Shown here: piece by piece, positions 1 to 7,881 of the stretch
How positions within the stretch are numbered: position 1 is the first letter of the stretch
How the letters are laid out: the number at the start of each line of letters is the position of its first letter
NCBI RefSeq assembly: GCF_002161355.1
Contig: NZ_NFHL01000013.1
Span: 1 to 40,014 of the forward strand
Length of the DNA stretch: 40,014 nucleotides
Direction: 5' to 3'
From: Lachnoclostridium sp. An76
GTDB lineage: Bacteria; Bacillota; Clostridia; Lachnospirales; Lachnospiraceae
Translations under genes and position numbers: made by a program
The notes under the pieces: model-generated
Databases searched by the model: none
What the model saw: the letters and a program-made list of their open reading frames with translations, nothing else
What the model was told of the DNA's origin: nothing

Positions 1-1776
1 TATAGCTACGATGTGTGCGACCGGCTGGTGGAGATCCGCCAGTACGGGGAAGAGGGGAGCCTGGAGAGCTTGAAAGCGGGAGCTCCTTGCACAGACGCGG
101 CCGGGATCGACGAAGAGTGGATGGAAGCGGAGCGCCGCAGCGGAAGGAACCGGACCTGCCAGGTGACCCGGTACCTCCGGGACCTGAAAGGGCAGGTGAC
201 AGAGGTCATCGACGCCCTGGGGCAGAGGGAGCAGTATGCCTATGACGGGAAAGGACAGCTCCTGTCCAAGCTGGACAAGGAGGGCTTCCTGACAAAGTAT
301 GCCTACACAAAGCAGGGGGACCTGTCCCGGATCCAGTACGCGGACGGGCGGGAAGTGAAGCTGTCCTACAACCCGCTGCGCCAGCTGATCCTTGTGCAGG
401 ACTGGCTGGGAGAGACGAAGATCACGCCGGACGCCCTGGGACGGGCGAAAGCCGTACAGTACCCGGACGGCAGGGAAGTATCCTATACCTATGGAAAGAG
501 CGGGGAGCGGACAGGCATCACCTACCCGGATGGAAGGACCGTATCCTACGGATACGATGAACAGGTAAGGCTTTCTGAGATGAGGGAAGGGGACCGGGTC
601 ATCACCTACACTTATGACGCCTTTGGAAGGCTGGCGGAGAAGAAGTTCCCCAACGGGACAGAGAGCGCTTATACCTATGACAGCAAAGGCCAGCTGACGG
701 AGCTGGTGCACCGGGACAGGGAAGGAGTTTCAGACCGGTATACGTATCTGTATGACCTGACAGGGAACAAGACCGGGATCACGAAGGAGAGAAGAGGCCT
801 GGAGGCAGAGAGCGGAGCCTATGCATACGGATATGACGCTTTGGGACGGCTTTCCCAGATCCAAAAAGACGGGAAACTCCAGACCCGGTATGGGTATGAT
901 GCCTTTGGGAACCGAGTTCTGAAAGAGGATCATGCAGGGCGGACAACCTACTGTCATAATGCCCTGAACCAGCTGATCACAGAGATCCGGGAAGAGGGAA
1001 GCCCAATCCGAATCGAGGATGAGACGGGAGCAGTAAGGGAGAGTTACGGCTACGGAGCATTTGGAGAGGACCTGTATGGGAACCAGGGGGAGATGCAGCC
1101 GTTTGGGTATACGGGGTATCAGAGAGATAAGGTGGCTGGGACTTACTATGCTCAGGCGAGGGAGTATCAGGCGGATGTGGGGAGATTTAGCAGTCAGGAC
1201 ATAATAGGCGGATTTTCCGAGAATCCTGAAACCCTTAATCGCTATAGCTATTCCTGGAATAATTCTTTGCTATATATAGATAATGATGGTGAGTTCCCTA
1301 CTATTGCAATTGGGGCAATTGTTGGCGGGCTTGTCGGGGGTGCAGGATCTATCATTACGGATATTGCAAGTGGAGAAAAAATAGATTGGAAAAGGGCTGG
1401 AAAGAATGCTTTTAAGGGGGCTGTGACAGGAGCGCTGGTGGGTTCTGGAGTTGGTATAGGAACAGTAGCTGCATCAGGGACAATTTCAGCGGGTATAAAC
1501 ACAATTTCTGCAGTTACGAGAGGCGAGAGCGCGAAAGATGTATTAAAAAGTACTTATGATGGATTTGTGGATGGTGCGATGTGGGGTGGAATCATGGCAG
1601 GTGGTTCTAAAATCCTCAGTCATGGTATGCATAAACTGGCAGATAAAGGCGTGGGAAGAGAGGGGGTAAAACAGATTGGAAAAGTAAAGATATTATCCCC
1701 TAATCATTTAAACAATCCTAATGAAGGTGGAACATTGATAAAATTGGGGAAAATTTTCGAATTGATGTTGAGCTAG
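1..1776 (+). CDS. RHS/YD-repeat polymorphic toxin, 3' part, frameshifted tip
   Basis: The frame is already open at base 1, so the start lies upstream of the window; 591 codons are visible. Codons 1 to about 330 are YD repeats (patterns such as YxYDxxGRL), which in RHS proteins build the hollow shell enclosing the toxin. The end of the core is at about residues 382-400 (YAQAREYQADVGRF), a variant of the usual core-terminal motif. After it comes a Gly/Ala-rich hydrophobic stretch (about 433-510) and then a short variable tip. The frame stops at 1774-1776, but the -1 frame continues open to a stop at 1950-1952 with plausible toxin-tip sequence, so the tip appears frameshifted. Compared with the second RHS fragment at 2453-3240, this copy lacks about 100 residues between its NALNQL and GSPIRIE motifs. 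It probably acts in contact-dependent or secreted competition; the toxin activity is not recognisable. Confidence 0.85.
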   Translation, partial: YSYDVCDRLVEIRQYGEEGSLESLKAGAPCTDAAGIDEEWMEAERRSGRNRTCQVTRYLRDLKGQVTEVIDALGQREQYAYDGKGQLLSKLDKEGFLTKYAYTKQGDLSRIQYADGREVKLSYNPLRQLILVQDWLGETKITPDALGRAKAVQYPDGREVSYTYGKSGERTGITYPDGRTVSYGYDEQVRLSEMREGDRVITYTYDAFGRLAEKKFPNGTESAYTYDSKGQLTELVHRDREGVSDRYTYLYDLTGNKTGITKERRGLEAESGAYAYGYDALGRLSQIQKDGKLQTRYGYDAFGNRVLKEDHAGRTTYCHNALNQLITEIREEGSPIRIEDETGAVRESYGYGAFGEDLYGNQGEMQPFGYTGYQRDKVAGTYYAQAREYQADVGRFSSQDIIGGFSENPETLNRYSYSWNNSLLYIDNDGEFPTIAIGAIVGGLVGGAGSIITDIASGEKIDWKRAGKNAFKGAVTGALVGSGVGIGTVAASGTISAGINTISAVTRGESAKDVLKSTYDGFVDGAMWGGIMAGGSKILSHGMHKLADKGVGREGVKQIGKVKILSPNHLNNPNEGGTLIKLGKIFELMLS

Positions 1777-1952
1777 GAGAACTTTTGCATTGCCATTTTA
1801 TTGGTAAGAACGGATTAAAATATTTAGGGAAAATACTGCGTAATGAGAATTTATTGCATTATGCAGAACATTTCCCTCTTGGTATCGTGCTGACAGGCAT
1901 ATTATCTGGAGTGGATAAAAGAAATGATGAGAGTGAAAAAGGTGAAGATTAA
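1738..1952 (+). pseudogene. out-of-frame RHS toxin tip
   Basis: Reading in the frame one base behind the RHS gene gives an open stretch that begins within the G4-A4-T4 run near 1745-1758 and ends at TAA 1950-1952. Its translation runs naturally on from the RHS tail (GENFRIDVELGELLHCHF and onward), with an LHxH pattern of the kind seen in small RHS tip domains. The last 29 bases overlap the next gene, as toxin and immunity genes often do. The simplest reading is a one-base indel in a homopolymer-rich spot, either real or a sequencing error. No canonical X-XXY-YYZ slippery heptamer is in the correct frame, so programmed frameshifting is not favoured. Confidence 0.6.
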
Positions 1953-2445
1953 AAAATATTCTGATGGGATAGGGTATATCGACTTCTGGGCTGAAATTAC
2001 CATTGATAATACAATGAAATTGTGCAATGAGCTTATGAAGACTTCACATCTCCATGTCATTGCCAATGATATCTATAAATCATCTATATATGATAAGTGG
2101 CTAAATGCCGGAGAACGAGAAAGAATAAAAAACTGTCAGGGGATGGTAGATAGCATTCATTTTCATGTGGAACGTGGGAAGCTGGCAAAAATATTGGGTG
2201 ATTTAATGAAAGCGGATGCCAAAGGGATAGCCATAATTGAAAGTAAAGAAGATGAAACTTTTTTCAGGAAATTTATTGATGAGCGAATGAGCACAAATAG
2301 TTGTCTTAAAGATGGGGAATTTAAGTCAGTGTTCTATTTGGATATAGAAAACCATCCATTTGTTATAACATTTGCCTATAATTTGAATTATCACATACCT
2401 GGACTGGACGGGAGATATTATATTCTTCCTTCTAAATTTGAATAA
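1924..2445 (+). CDS. probable immunity protein for the RHS tip
   Basis: A 173-residue soluble protein of unknown family, with no signal peptide or membrane segment. It starts at tandem ATGs (1924/1927), with GGAG at 1908-1911 twelve bases upstream, and overlaps the 3' end of the out-of-frame RHS tip. The base composition is clearly more A/T-rich than the RHS core and the housekeeping genes, as is usual for swapped toxin/immunity cassettes. Position immediately after a toxin tip, small size and composition are the only evidence for an immunity role; I do not recognise the fold. If the toxin tip is dead, this gene could still protect against sibling strains carrying the intact toxin. Confidence 0.6.
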   Translation: MMRVKKVKIKKYSDGIGYIDFWAEITIDNTMKLCNELMKTSHLHVIANDIYKSSIYDKWLNAGERERIKNCQGMVDSIHFHVERGKLAKILGDLMKADAKGIAIIESKEDETFFRKFIDERMSTNSCLKDGEFKSVFYLDIENHPFVITFAYNLNYHIPGLDGRYYILPSKFE

Positions 2446-2452
2446 TATTATA

Positions 2453-3240
2453 TATTGCTATAATGCGTTAAACCAGTTGGTAGCGGAGACAAGAGGTTGG
2501 ATGGAAAAGACCTATCGGTGACAGGCGCAGGAATCTGACATTCTTCATGAAGAACGAACAGACTATACAGTAGATGCATACGTTGTGCTGAACCGTCTGG
2601 AGGAAGCCGTGAACGGAGCCGGGAAGGCAGCGAAGTACCAGTACAATGGACTGGGGCACCGGGTCGGGAAGGCAGAAGGAAGGCTGCCGGCAGACCAGAC
2701 CGGGAAGCTGGATCCGCAGAGCCGGATCGACCGGGAGATCGGGAACCTGCCCCAGATCCATTACACGACCGATCAGACAAGGGAGTACCACAACCTGTTG
2801 GAGAAAACTGAAGGAGAGAAAAGGCAGACGTACTTTTGGGATGGAAATGTGGCATCCTACGAAGAGAATGGAAGAAAGAGCTATTACCTGCAGGACGAGC
2901 TGGGAAGTCCGATCCGAATCGAGAATGAGACGGGAGCAGTAAGGGAAAGTTATGGCTACGGAGCGTTTGGAGAGGACCTGTATGGGAACCAGGGGGAGAT
3001 GCAGCCGTTTGGGTATACGGGGTATCAGAGAGATAAGGTGGCTAGGACATATTTTGCGCAGGCCAGGGAGTATCAGGCAGATGCGGGGAGATTTGCTGGT
3101 CAGGATAAAATATTGGGCTTTATGGAAAGACCGTATACATTGAACCAGTATGCTTATTGTTTTAACAGACCAATTAATTTGGCGGATTTAAACGGTGCGT
3201 GGCCTCAGTGGATTGAGAATATCGAAAGCGGATTGAAAGA
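2453..3240 (+). pseudogene. degenerate orphan RHS core end and tip
   Basis: A second RHS C-terminal fragment without any N-terminal part. Homology resumes at about 2453 (YCYNALNQL, compare YCHNALNQL in the first gene), meets an in-frame TGA at 2518-2520, then stays open from 2521 through the core-end motif (YFAQAREYQADAGRF, about 3052-3096). It continues into a different tip beginning KILGFMERPYTLNQYAY, with the RHS-associated LADLNGAWPQW motif. The reading frame then runs into IS66 DNA and stops at 3269-3271. About 190 bp (2908-3100) is nearly identical to 1003-1195 of the first gene, which is the homology through which alternative tips can recombine. This fits the known orphan-tip arrangement of RHS loci, here broken by an internal stop and by an IS-associated deletion. 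Confidence 0.8.
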
Positions 3241-3420
3241 TGCATCCAGCTTTTCGGAAGAGCGCCCATAACGGTGATTGTTTGCAGATGCGATCTGCTC
3301 GATCAGGCATTCCATGTTTGTATTCAGTTGAGCAAGCTGGTCCTGCATGGACAGGATCACTGTCACGAGTGTTTCCCTGCTGAAACTGTTCAGTTCTTCC
3401 GGTGAGTAGATCTTCGTCAT
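3236..3420 (-). pseudogene. tnpC: IS66 TnpC transposase, N-terminal remnant
   Basis: The minus-strand frame starting at ATG 3420 gives about 60 residues typical of the start of the IS66 transposase: a short coiled-coil-prone segment followed by the RYGRSSEKL motif. The homology then stops and the frame continues into RHS DNA. Full TnpC proteins are around 500 residues, so about 90% is missing together with the IS66 end on this side. The junction with the RHS fragment lies at roughly 3232-3245. A deletion joining the RHS tip to tnpC explains both truncations. Confidence 0.75.
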
Positions 3421-3574
3421 GTTCGGTGCTTCTTTGTCTTGCGGGGACTATTGTACCGCAAACCAAAAGAAAAAGCAGACCGGACGAAAAAAGAAGTCCG
3501 TCATTCTCACCAAAGGATAAACTGGTCCTATGTCAAGAAAAAGTACAAATTAAATATGCCCTTTTAATGTTGAG

Positions 3575-4498
3575 TTACCCTGCTAAAGCTTCAGCTCTTT
3601 CATCTAACGCTGCATAGTATTCTTTTTCATACTGATCTGGCGAAAGATATCCACAATGGCTGTGTGTCCTCACTGTGTTATAAAATGTTTCTATATATTC
3701 GAATACCAGCTTATATGCATGCCGGTAATTAAAAATTTTAAAACGGTTGATCCACTCCCTTTTCAGTAATGCATGGAACGATTCAATACACGCATTGTCC
3801 CATGGATATGCTTTTTTTGAATAGCTGTTTACCATCCCCTCTGTTGCTTTACGGAATGCATCCGATACATACTGGCAGCCACGGTCTGTATGTATGATAA
3901 GCGGATGTGCTATTCTGCGGATTTTCTTTGCTTTCTCGATACATTCCACCACATGGGATGCTTCCAGTGTTTCGCCCAAGACCCATGCGATGATTTTCCG
4001 GGAATACAGATCCATAATGCTGGTTAAGTATACAAAGCCGTCAAACGTCCAGATATAAGTGATATCCGACACCCATACAGCATCCGGCTGAGCGGGATTG
4101 AACTGTTCATTCAGAATGTTATGCAGTTTCGAACTGAAATCAGAATCTATGGTTGTTTGTACATATGGCTTTACCCATTGGGCTTTGATTCCCATCTGAC
4201 GCATGTAATTCGCCACAGTTTTCACTGCGATTTTTTCACCGGTTTTCCACAATTCCCTTGTGATCTTAGGGGCTCCATAGTTCTGGTGGGAATCTTCATA
4301 GATTTTTCGGATTTTCTGTTTGATCTCCCCACGGTGTTTTTCCGTGGCAGAAGGGACTCTTTTTTTCCAAGCATTATAACCGGATCGTGAAACACCAAGA
4401 TGTTTCAGTACCCCGCTGACAGAGACGTGGTGCTTCACCGGACGCTGCTCCATTTCCACAATATACTCCGCTGTGGCAGTATAGACAGCCTCTGTCAT
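3575..4498 (-). CDS. IS3-family transposase OrfB (DDE integrase domain)
   Basis: A 307-residue protein with an N-terminal HTH_21-like segment (SGVLKHLGVSRSGYNAWKKR) and an rve integrase core. The catalytic triad is visible as D in VWVSDITYIW, D in HTDRGCQY and E in ACIESFHALLK. Its ATG overlaps the OrfA stop codon (ATGA). In IS3 elements the active transposase is normally an OrfAB fusion made by -1 frameshifting; here the frame upstream of this ATG is open back to the A7 run at 4519-4525, so the fusion can be made. Length is normal for the family and no lesion is visible. Confidence 0.93.
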   Translation of the reverse strand: MTEAVYTATAEYIVEMEQRPVKHHVSVSGVLKHLGVSRSGYNAWKKRVPSATEKHRGEIKQKIRKIYEDSHQNYGAPKITRELWKTGEKIAVKTVANYMRQMGIKAQWVKPYVQTTIDSDFSSKLHNILNEQFNPAQPDAVWVSDITYIWTFDGFVYLTSIMDLYSRKIIAWVLGETLEASHVVECIEKAKKIRRIAHPLIIHTDRGCQYVSDAFRKATEGMVNSYSKKAYPWDNACIESFHALLKREWINRFKIFNYRHAYKLVFEYIETFYNTVRTHSHCGYLSPDQYEKEYYAALDERAEALAG

Positions 4499-4788
4499 TT
4501 TCCCAGGATACTGATGGCTTTTTTTAGAATTTCAAGCGCATCCTTTGTATCCCTTAGTTCACGCTGGAGACGTGCGATCTCTTTCGCCTCATCACTGGAA
4601 TAATTCCCGGATCCCCGTGTTGGTACGCTCCCTTCGTTCTCTCTGGCCGCTCGTAGCCACGTCTTGAGAGCGGAATCACTGATTCCCAGATTCTCAGCTG
4701 CCTTCTGAAGTGAGAGTTCTGGATGTTCCAAACGATACCTGACTGCATTCTCCTTAAACTGTTGATCGTATCTGCTACCCTTTGCCAT
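4495..4788 (-). CDS. IS3-family transposase OrfA (HTH)
   Basis: A 97-residue protein with the classic HTH_Tnp_1 pattern (YDQQFKENAVRYRLEHPE, then SLQKAAENLGISDSALKTW) that binds the IS ends, followed by a leucine-zipper-like region (residues about 65-95). It begins at an ATG at 4788 and terminates at the TGA overlapping the orfB start. Near its 3' end is the A7 run (T7 on the plus strand at 4519-4525), read CTA AAA AAA GCC. This is a typical -1 slippage site for production of OrfAB. Confidence 0.92.
   Translation of the reverse strand: MAKGSRYDQQFKENAVRYRLEHPELSLQKAAENLGISDSALKTWLRAARENEGSVPTRGSGNYSSDEAKEIARLQRELRDTKDALEILKKAISILGK
4519..4525 (-). other. programmed -1 frameshift site (A7) of the IS3 element
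   Basis: Seven consecutive A residues on the coding strand allow the tRNA pair on AAA AAA to slip back one base. In the -1 frame the sequence is open through the orfB ATG, giving a continuous OrfAB protein. The position, shortly before the orfA stop, is standard for IS3 elements. Confidence 0.75.
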
Positions 4789-4884
4789 GCCTGTACTGCC
4801 TCCTTTTTATCATCTCTCTTATCATACATGATTTAGGTCTGCATGGCATCTTTACTTTGTACTATTTTTATACTACCACTAAAC

Positions 4885-4931
4885 ACTCTGAAAAGCTGAA
4901 AAAACTACTGGTTTTTTCAGTTTTTCAGAGT
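4885..4931. terminator. long hairpin after IS66 tnpB
   Basis: Two 21-base arms (4885-4905 and 4911-4931) are complementary except for one G-T position, around a 5-base loop. The hairpin sits three bases beyond the tnpB stop codon and next to the IS3 insertion edge at 4879. It could terminate tnpAB transcription or modulate read-through into tnpC. The arms are A/T-rich, with T runs on both strands. Confidence 0.55.
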
Positions 4932-4933
4932 AC

Positions 4934-5302
4934 TTATCCACACAGCAGCTGATCGCTGGGCTGCACTTCCTGGATCGGATGTCTGGATACAATTTCCAGC
5001 TCCTGCATCAGCGCCCGGTATTGTTCCGGCGTGATCTCCAATGCCTCTTCTTTGGTACGGGGCCAGCTGAAGCCGCCCAGCTCCAGCCTTTTGTAAAGGA
5101 GAAGAAATCCGTCCCCTTCCCATACAAGCCCTTTGATGCGGTCACTGCGTCTTCCGCAGAACAGGAAGAGGATATCCTTTTCGTATGGATCCAGCTGGAA
5201 GTTAAATTTCACAATGGATGCCAGCCCGTCAATGCCGCGCCGCAGATCCGTATAGCCGGCAGCAATGTAAACCTTACGGAAGCCGGAGGCGTTATTCAGC
5301 AT
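4934..5302 (-). CDS. tnpB: IS66 accessory protein TnpB
   Basis: A 122-residue protein with the full IS66 Orf2 signature: VYIAAGYTDLRRGIDGLA near the N terminus, DILFLFCGRRSDRIKGLVWEGDGF in the middle and KRLELGGFSWPR afterwards. TnpB is required for IS66 transposition but its biochemical role is not established. Its start overlaps the end of tnpA by 11 bases, as in intact elements, implying coupled translation. The gene is complete although the element as a whole is not. Confidence 0.93.
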   Translation of the reverse strand: MLNNASGFRKVYIAAGYTDLRRGIDGLASIVKFNFQLDPYEKDILFLFCGRRSDRIKGLVWEGDGFLLLYKRLELGGFSWPRTKEEALEITPEQYRALMQELEIVSRHPIQEVQPSDQLLCG

Positions 5303-5681
5303 GGAGGATCCCTCCTATCCGGGAGAGCAGTTCTGCTGAGGCTGAATTCGAAATCTCCAGGACAAGTTTCCCTTTCCGGATCACAAGATCCGGATGGAAA
5401 ACGGATGATGCATCTGGTAACACAGCAGGAAGTTTGATCTCAGCAAAAGATACAGACTGCTGAACGGCAGATAACTGTCCCGTCTCTGTAACTGCAGGCA
5501 GGGACGGATTCTGAGATGCTTCATAAGCTTCCCGGCGCAGGATGCGCTGCCAGTAAAAGAACTGTTTCTCAGAGATCCCGTTTGCCCGGCACCAGGCGGT
5601 CTTTGACATCCCGCTGTTCATGCATTCATTCAGGATCCTGGTCCAGTGCTCTACACGGATCTGATGTGTGATTTTATCCAT
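5292..5681 (-). CDS. tnpA: IS66 accessory protein TnpA
   Basis: A 129-residue protein with the IS66 TnpA pattern: an HTH-like N-terminal segment (HWTRILNECMNSGMSKTAWCRANGISEKQFFYWQ, residues about 12-46), a variable middle, and a C-terminal hydrophobic-basic strand (DLVIRKGKLVLEIS). It is the first gene of the element, with an AAAGGAG-type ribosome site just before the ATG at 5681. It probably binds DNA; the precise role in IS66 transposition is unclear. Confidence 0.88.
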   Translation of the reverse strand: MDKITHQIRVEHWTRILNECMNSGMSKTAWCRANGISEKQFFYWQRILRREAYEASQNPSLPAVTETGQLSAVQQSVSFAEIKLPAVLPDASSVFHPDLVIRKGKLVLEISNSASAELLSRIGGILHAE

Positions 5682-5840
5682 GATGCTAACTCCTTTAAAA
5701 AACTTGTAGTTTTCTGGAGTTATTATCTCATGGAGTGAGGGAACTGGTACGGTACTGGGGATTTACCGTGTACGATTAACTAGAATTAGTAATGAATGAT
5801 ATAGAAAAATTTGTACAACAGGATTTGATGTTTACGAGGT

Positions 5841-5863
5841 AAAAGAAAGGGATGCCCCTTTTC
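5841..5863 (-). terminator. probable terminator of the minus-strand ABC operon
   Basis: On the minus strand a stem GAAAAGGG / CCCTTTC with loop GCAT is followed by TTTT. It lies about 75 bases downstream of the permease stop codon, in the otherwise empty 5777-5935 spacer. No gene is visible in that spacer. Confidence 0.45.
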
Positions 5864-5935
5864 TGTGAATCTAAAAAGTCATAGTTTTGGGACATCCTCT
5901 TCGGTTTGCAGCGCTAAGCTTTCATGCGGAGCTCT

Positions 5936-6724
5936 CTATATGAGATTAATCTTTTTATTCATGATATAGTGTACTGCCGCGTACTGCGCAATACAGAGTA
6001 ACAAAGCAAAAATAGTATTCGGCACCAGAAGGGAGAACATCTCGTCAGCCAGGGTATCTGTCCCTGTCCCGTAATCTAACATCCCGAGAGCCGCCATGAT
6101 CACAAGCACGGCGATCTGTATCACAAAGCTGGTGATAAAATATGCAGCGATCGCACATAATACTCTATGTGCGGGAAAAAGCTGTCCCACGCAGATGCTG
6201 AAGTAGATCAGAAGGACAGAACTGATGCCTCCGATCACACAGAAGATAAAAACGCACAGTCCAAAAGAGGACAGAGGCATTCCGATCGCTTCCGCCATCT
6301 CCGGGGCAACAGGCTGGTAAGCAGCTGTGACATTCCTGCCGGTCACAAGAAGAAGGATCCCTGCGTATATGATGATCATATCGAGCGCTGCGAGAAGGTA
6401 GCCTGAAATGATCTTTGCCCACAGGTGGGTAGTCCCTGATACAGGGAGTGTCCAGCTTAAATACCCTTCCCTGCTGAAAAGATTCCGGTAGAACCGGAAA
6501 GTGATCAGCAGGCTTGTGCAGAGTGAAAGTGCTGAGATCAGGAATGTCCCCAGTACTAACATAACTGTGATGGGAGCGATAAGCGTTTCCGCAGGCGCGT
6601 GAAAGTCCAGGCGGTCCATGACCAGCAAACGGGCTGCAGCGCATACGAGCAGGAAAGCCGCATGGAGCAGGATGAATATTTTGGCTGATGCCCTCAAATC
6701 ATATTTGATGAGTTTTCCTAACAT
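5936..6724 (-). CDS. ABC transporter permease (ABC-2 type)
   Basis: A 262-residue integral membrane protein with about six hydrophobic segments (residues about 15-35, 50-75, 105-130, 155-180, 190-215 and 232-252). It begins MLGKLIKYDLRAS, typical of small ABC-2 permeases that partner YtrB/BcrA-type ATPases. Its start overlaps the end of the ATPase gene by 7 bases, and a GntR regulator precedes both, so the three genes form one operon. Systems of this layout in Firmicutes respond to cell-envelope stress or peptide antibiotics. The substrate cannot be deduced here. Confidence 0.85.
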   Translation of the reverse strand: MLGKLIKYDLRASAKIFILLHAAFLLVCAAARLLVMDRLDFHAPAETLIAPITVMLVLGTFLISALSLCTSLLITFRFYRNLFSREGYLSWTLPVSGTTHLWAKIISGYLLAALDMIIIYAGILLLVTGRNVTAAYQPVAPEMAEAIGMPLSSFGLCVFIFCVIGGISSVLLIYFSICVGQLFPAHRVLCAIAAYFITSFVIQIAVLVIMAALGMLDYGTGTDTLADEMFSLLVPNTIFALLLCIAQYAAVHYIMNKKINLI

Positions 6725-7416
6725 TTGAATACCTCCCTGAATAAAACATCCACAGATTTTCCGTACTGTGTCCTGATCTCATCTACAGACGCGTTGAGCG
6801 CGAGCTGTCCGCTTTTCAGGAAAATGACTCTGTCAAGTACATTTTCGATGTCAGAGATAAGATGTGTGGAGATCAGGATAGAAGCATTCTCGTCATAATT
6901 CGTCAGGATAGTGCGGAGAATGTAGTCTCTCGCAGCCGGGTCAACGCCTCCGATCGGCTCATCCAGTATATAAAGGTCTGCGACCCGGCTCATGACAAGC
7001 GCGAGCTGGACCTTTTCCTTTGTCCCTTTAGAGAGAGACTGGAGCTGCATATGCCGGTCGATCTCAAGTGAATCCAGCATTTTACAGGCGCGTTCTGTGC
7101 TGAAATTTTCATAAAAATCCTTATAAAAGGAAAGAAGTTCCCTGACCCTCATATGCTCGTTCAGGAAGTTCCTGTCCGGCAGATAAGATACGATCTTTTT
7201 CGTATCAGTGCAGGGAGCCAGGCCATTGATCATGATATGGCCGTCTGTGGGCACGAGAAGACCGGCGGCAAGTTTGATCAGCGTGGTCTTGCCACTCCCG
7301 TTCGGTCCCAGGAGCCCCACGATCTGTCCACGGTCAAGGGAAAAGGTCAGGTCAGAAAGGGCATAAAAGTTCCCGTATTTTTTTGTGAGTCTCTGACATT
7401 CAAGAATTGGTCTCAT
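6718..7416 (-). CDS. ABC transporter ATP-binding protein
   Basis: A 232-residue single nucleotide-binding domain. Walker A is GLLGPNGSGKTT (residues about 34-45), the signature region is LSKGTKEKVQLALV (about 129-142, a less common variant of LSGGQ), Walker B is LYILDEP (about 150-156) and the H-loop is ISTHL. A ribosome site AGGAGGGGG sits close before the ATG. The gene overlaps the regulator upstream by 17 bases and the permease downstream by 7. It should power export or sensing together with the adjacent permease. Confidence 0.93.
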   Translation of the reverse strand: MRPILECQRLTKKYGNFYALSDLTFSLDRGQIVGLLGPNGSGKTTLIKLAAGLLVPTDGHIMINGLAPCTDTKKIVSYLPDRNFLNEHMRVRELLSFYKDFYENFSTERACKMLDSLEIDRHMQLQSLSKGTKEKVQLALVMSRVADLYILDEPIGGVDPAARDYILRTILTNYDENASILISTHLISDIENVLDRVIFLKSGQLALNASVDEIRTQYGKSVDVLFREVFKC

Positions 7417-7783
7417 TGTCTCCCCCTCCTAAAGTCTGTTTTATCATTTCCAGTGTCTCGCTCCCGCTGATCCCCAGGTGGCTCATCTGTTCCAAAAAGC
7501 TGCTGATATATTCCTGCGCCAGGTCTGTTTTAATTTTTTTCAGCAGTGTGCTGTCGTCAGTGATAAAGCGGCCGCTTGTCCGGTGGGAATATACCAGACC
7601 GCTGCGTTCCAGTTCGGATAAAGCTTTTTGCATTGTGTTTGGGTTGACGGCGGCGTCCAGGGCAAGGTCACGGACTGAGGGAAGCTTATCCCCGGGCTGA
7701 TAGACACCGGAGACGATGTCGTGCTGGATCCGCTCCATGAGCTGAAGGTAAATGGGGCGGCTGTCGTCTAAATTCCACGGCAT
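7400..7783 (-). CDS. GntR-family (YtrA-type) transcriptional regulator
   Basis: A 127-residue protein: an N-terminal winged HTH (SRPIYLQLMERIQHDIVSG, then KLPSVRDLALDAAVNPNTMQKA, residues about 8-60) and a short helical C-terminal part with no ligand-binding domain. This is the YtrA subfamily architecture, which normally represses its own ABC operon until envelope stress. It is the first gene of the minus-strand operon. A perfect 18-bp palindrome at 7863-7880 overlaps the predicted transcription start and is the likely operator. The ribosome site is weak (AAGTGAG). Confidence 0.93.
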   Translation of the reverse strand: MPWNLDDSRPIYLQLMERIQHDIVSGVYQPGDKLPSVRDLALDAAVNPNTMQKALSELERSGLVYSHRTSGRFITDDSTLLKKIKTDLAQEYISSFLEQMSHLGISGSETLEMIKQTLGGGDNETNS

Positions 7784-7805
7784 TGGATCATCTCACTTTC
7801 TTTTA

Positions 7806-7858
7806 AAGGGACCGCCTCAGGCGGTCCCTTACAGGGCGCGGGATATCCCGCGCCCTGT
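7806..7858 (-). promoter_or_regulatory. tandem hairpin leader before gntR
   Basis: Two strong inverted repeats lie in the leader between the promoter and the gntR ATG. Positions 7831-7858 form a perfect 28-base palindrome (arms ACAGGGCGCGGGAT). Positions 7806-7816 and 7820-7830 form an 11-bp stem with a 3-base loop. On the minus strand the second hairpin ends in CCCTTT followed by A residues, so it is not a classic terminator. They could stabilise the transcript, attenuate it or mask the weak ribosome site. Confidence 0.6.
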
Positions 7859-7862
7859 AACT

Positions 7863-7880
7863 GTATTATCTAGATAATAC
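7863..7880. promoter_or_regulatory. palindromic operator GTATTATCTAGATAATAC
   Basis: A perfect 18-bp inverted repeat lies two bases downstream of the -10 box of the gntR operon promoter and covers the predicted start site. Binding of a GntR dimer here would block transcription, as expected for YtrA-type autoregulation. Confidence 0.75.
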
Positions 7881-7881
7881 A

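Larger units (their letters stand above)
3523..4879 (-). mobile_element. IS3-family (IS150-like) insertion sequence inside IS66
   Basis: A complete element of about 1.36 kb carrying orfA and orfB on the minus strand. The ends form an imperfect inverted repeat: TGGT at 3523 followed by a segment containing AAGTACAAATTAAATATGCC, matched by the reverse complement of about 4843-4878 (TGGT ... TAGTACAAAGTAAAGATGCC). The bases TAAAC lie at both outer edges (3518-3522 and 4880-4884) and may be the target duplication; exact ends are uncertain by a base or two. It lies between tnpB and tnpC of the older IS66, so it inserted after IS66 arrived. Both frames are intact, so it may still be active. Confidence 0.85.
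3236..5776 (-). mobile_element. IS66-family element, interrupted and truncated
   Basis: The three-gene layout tnpA-tnpB-tnpC of IS66 can be followed from about 5776 down to 3236 on the minus strand. An IS3 element sits between tnpB and tnpC, and tnpC is cut after about 60 residues. The upstream end probably lies near 5773-5776, where GTACACGG (minus strand) begins a plausible terminal repeat, but the partner repeat has been deleted, so this end cannot be confirmed. The element is non-autonomous in its present form. Confidence 0.75.

Noticed and set aside
1738..1765. Programmed -1 frameshift in the RHS tip
   Set aside because: The zero-frame codons TTG GGG AAA ATT TTC do not form a canonical slippery heptamer and no stimulatory hairpin is evident; an indel is simpler.
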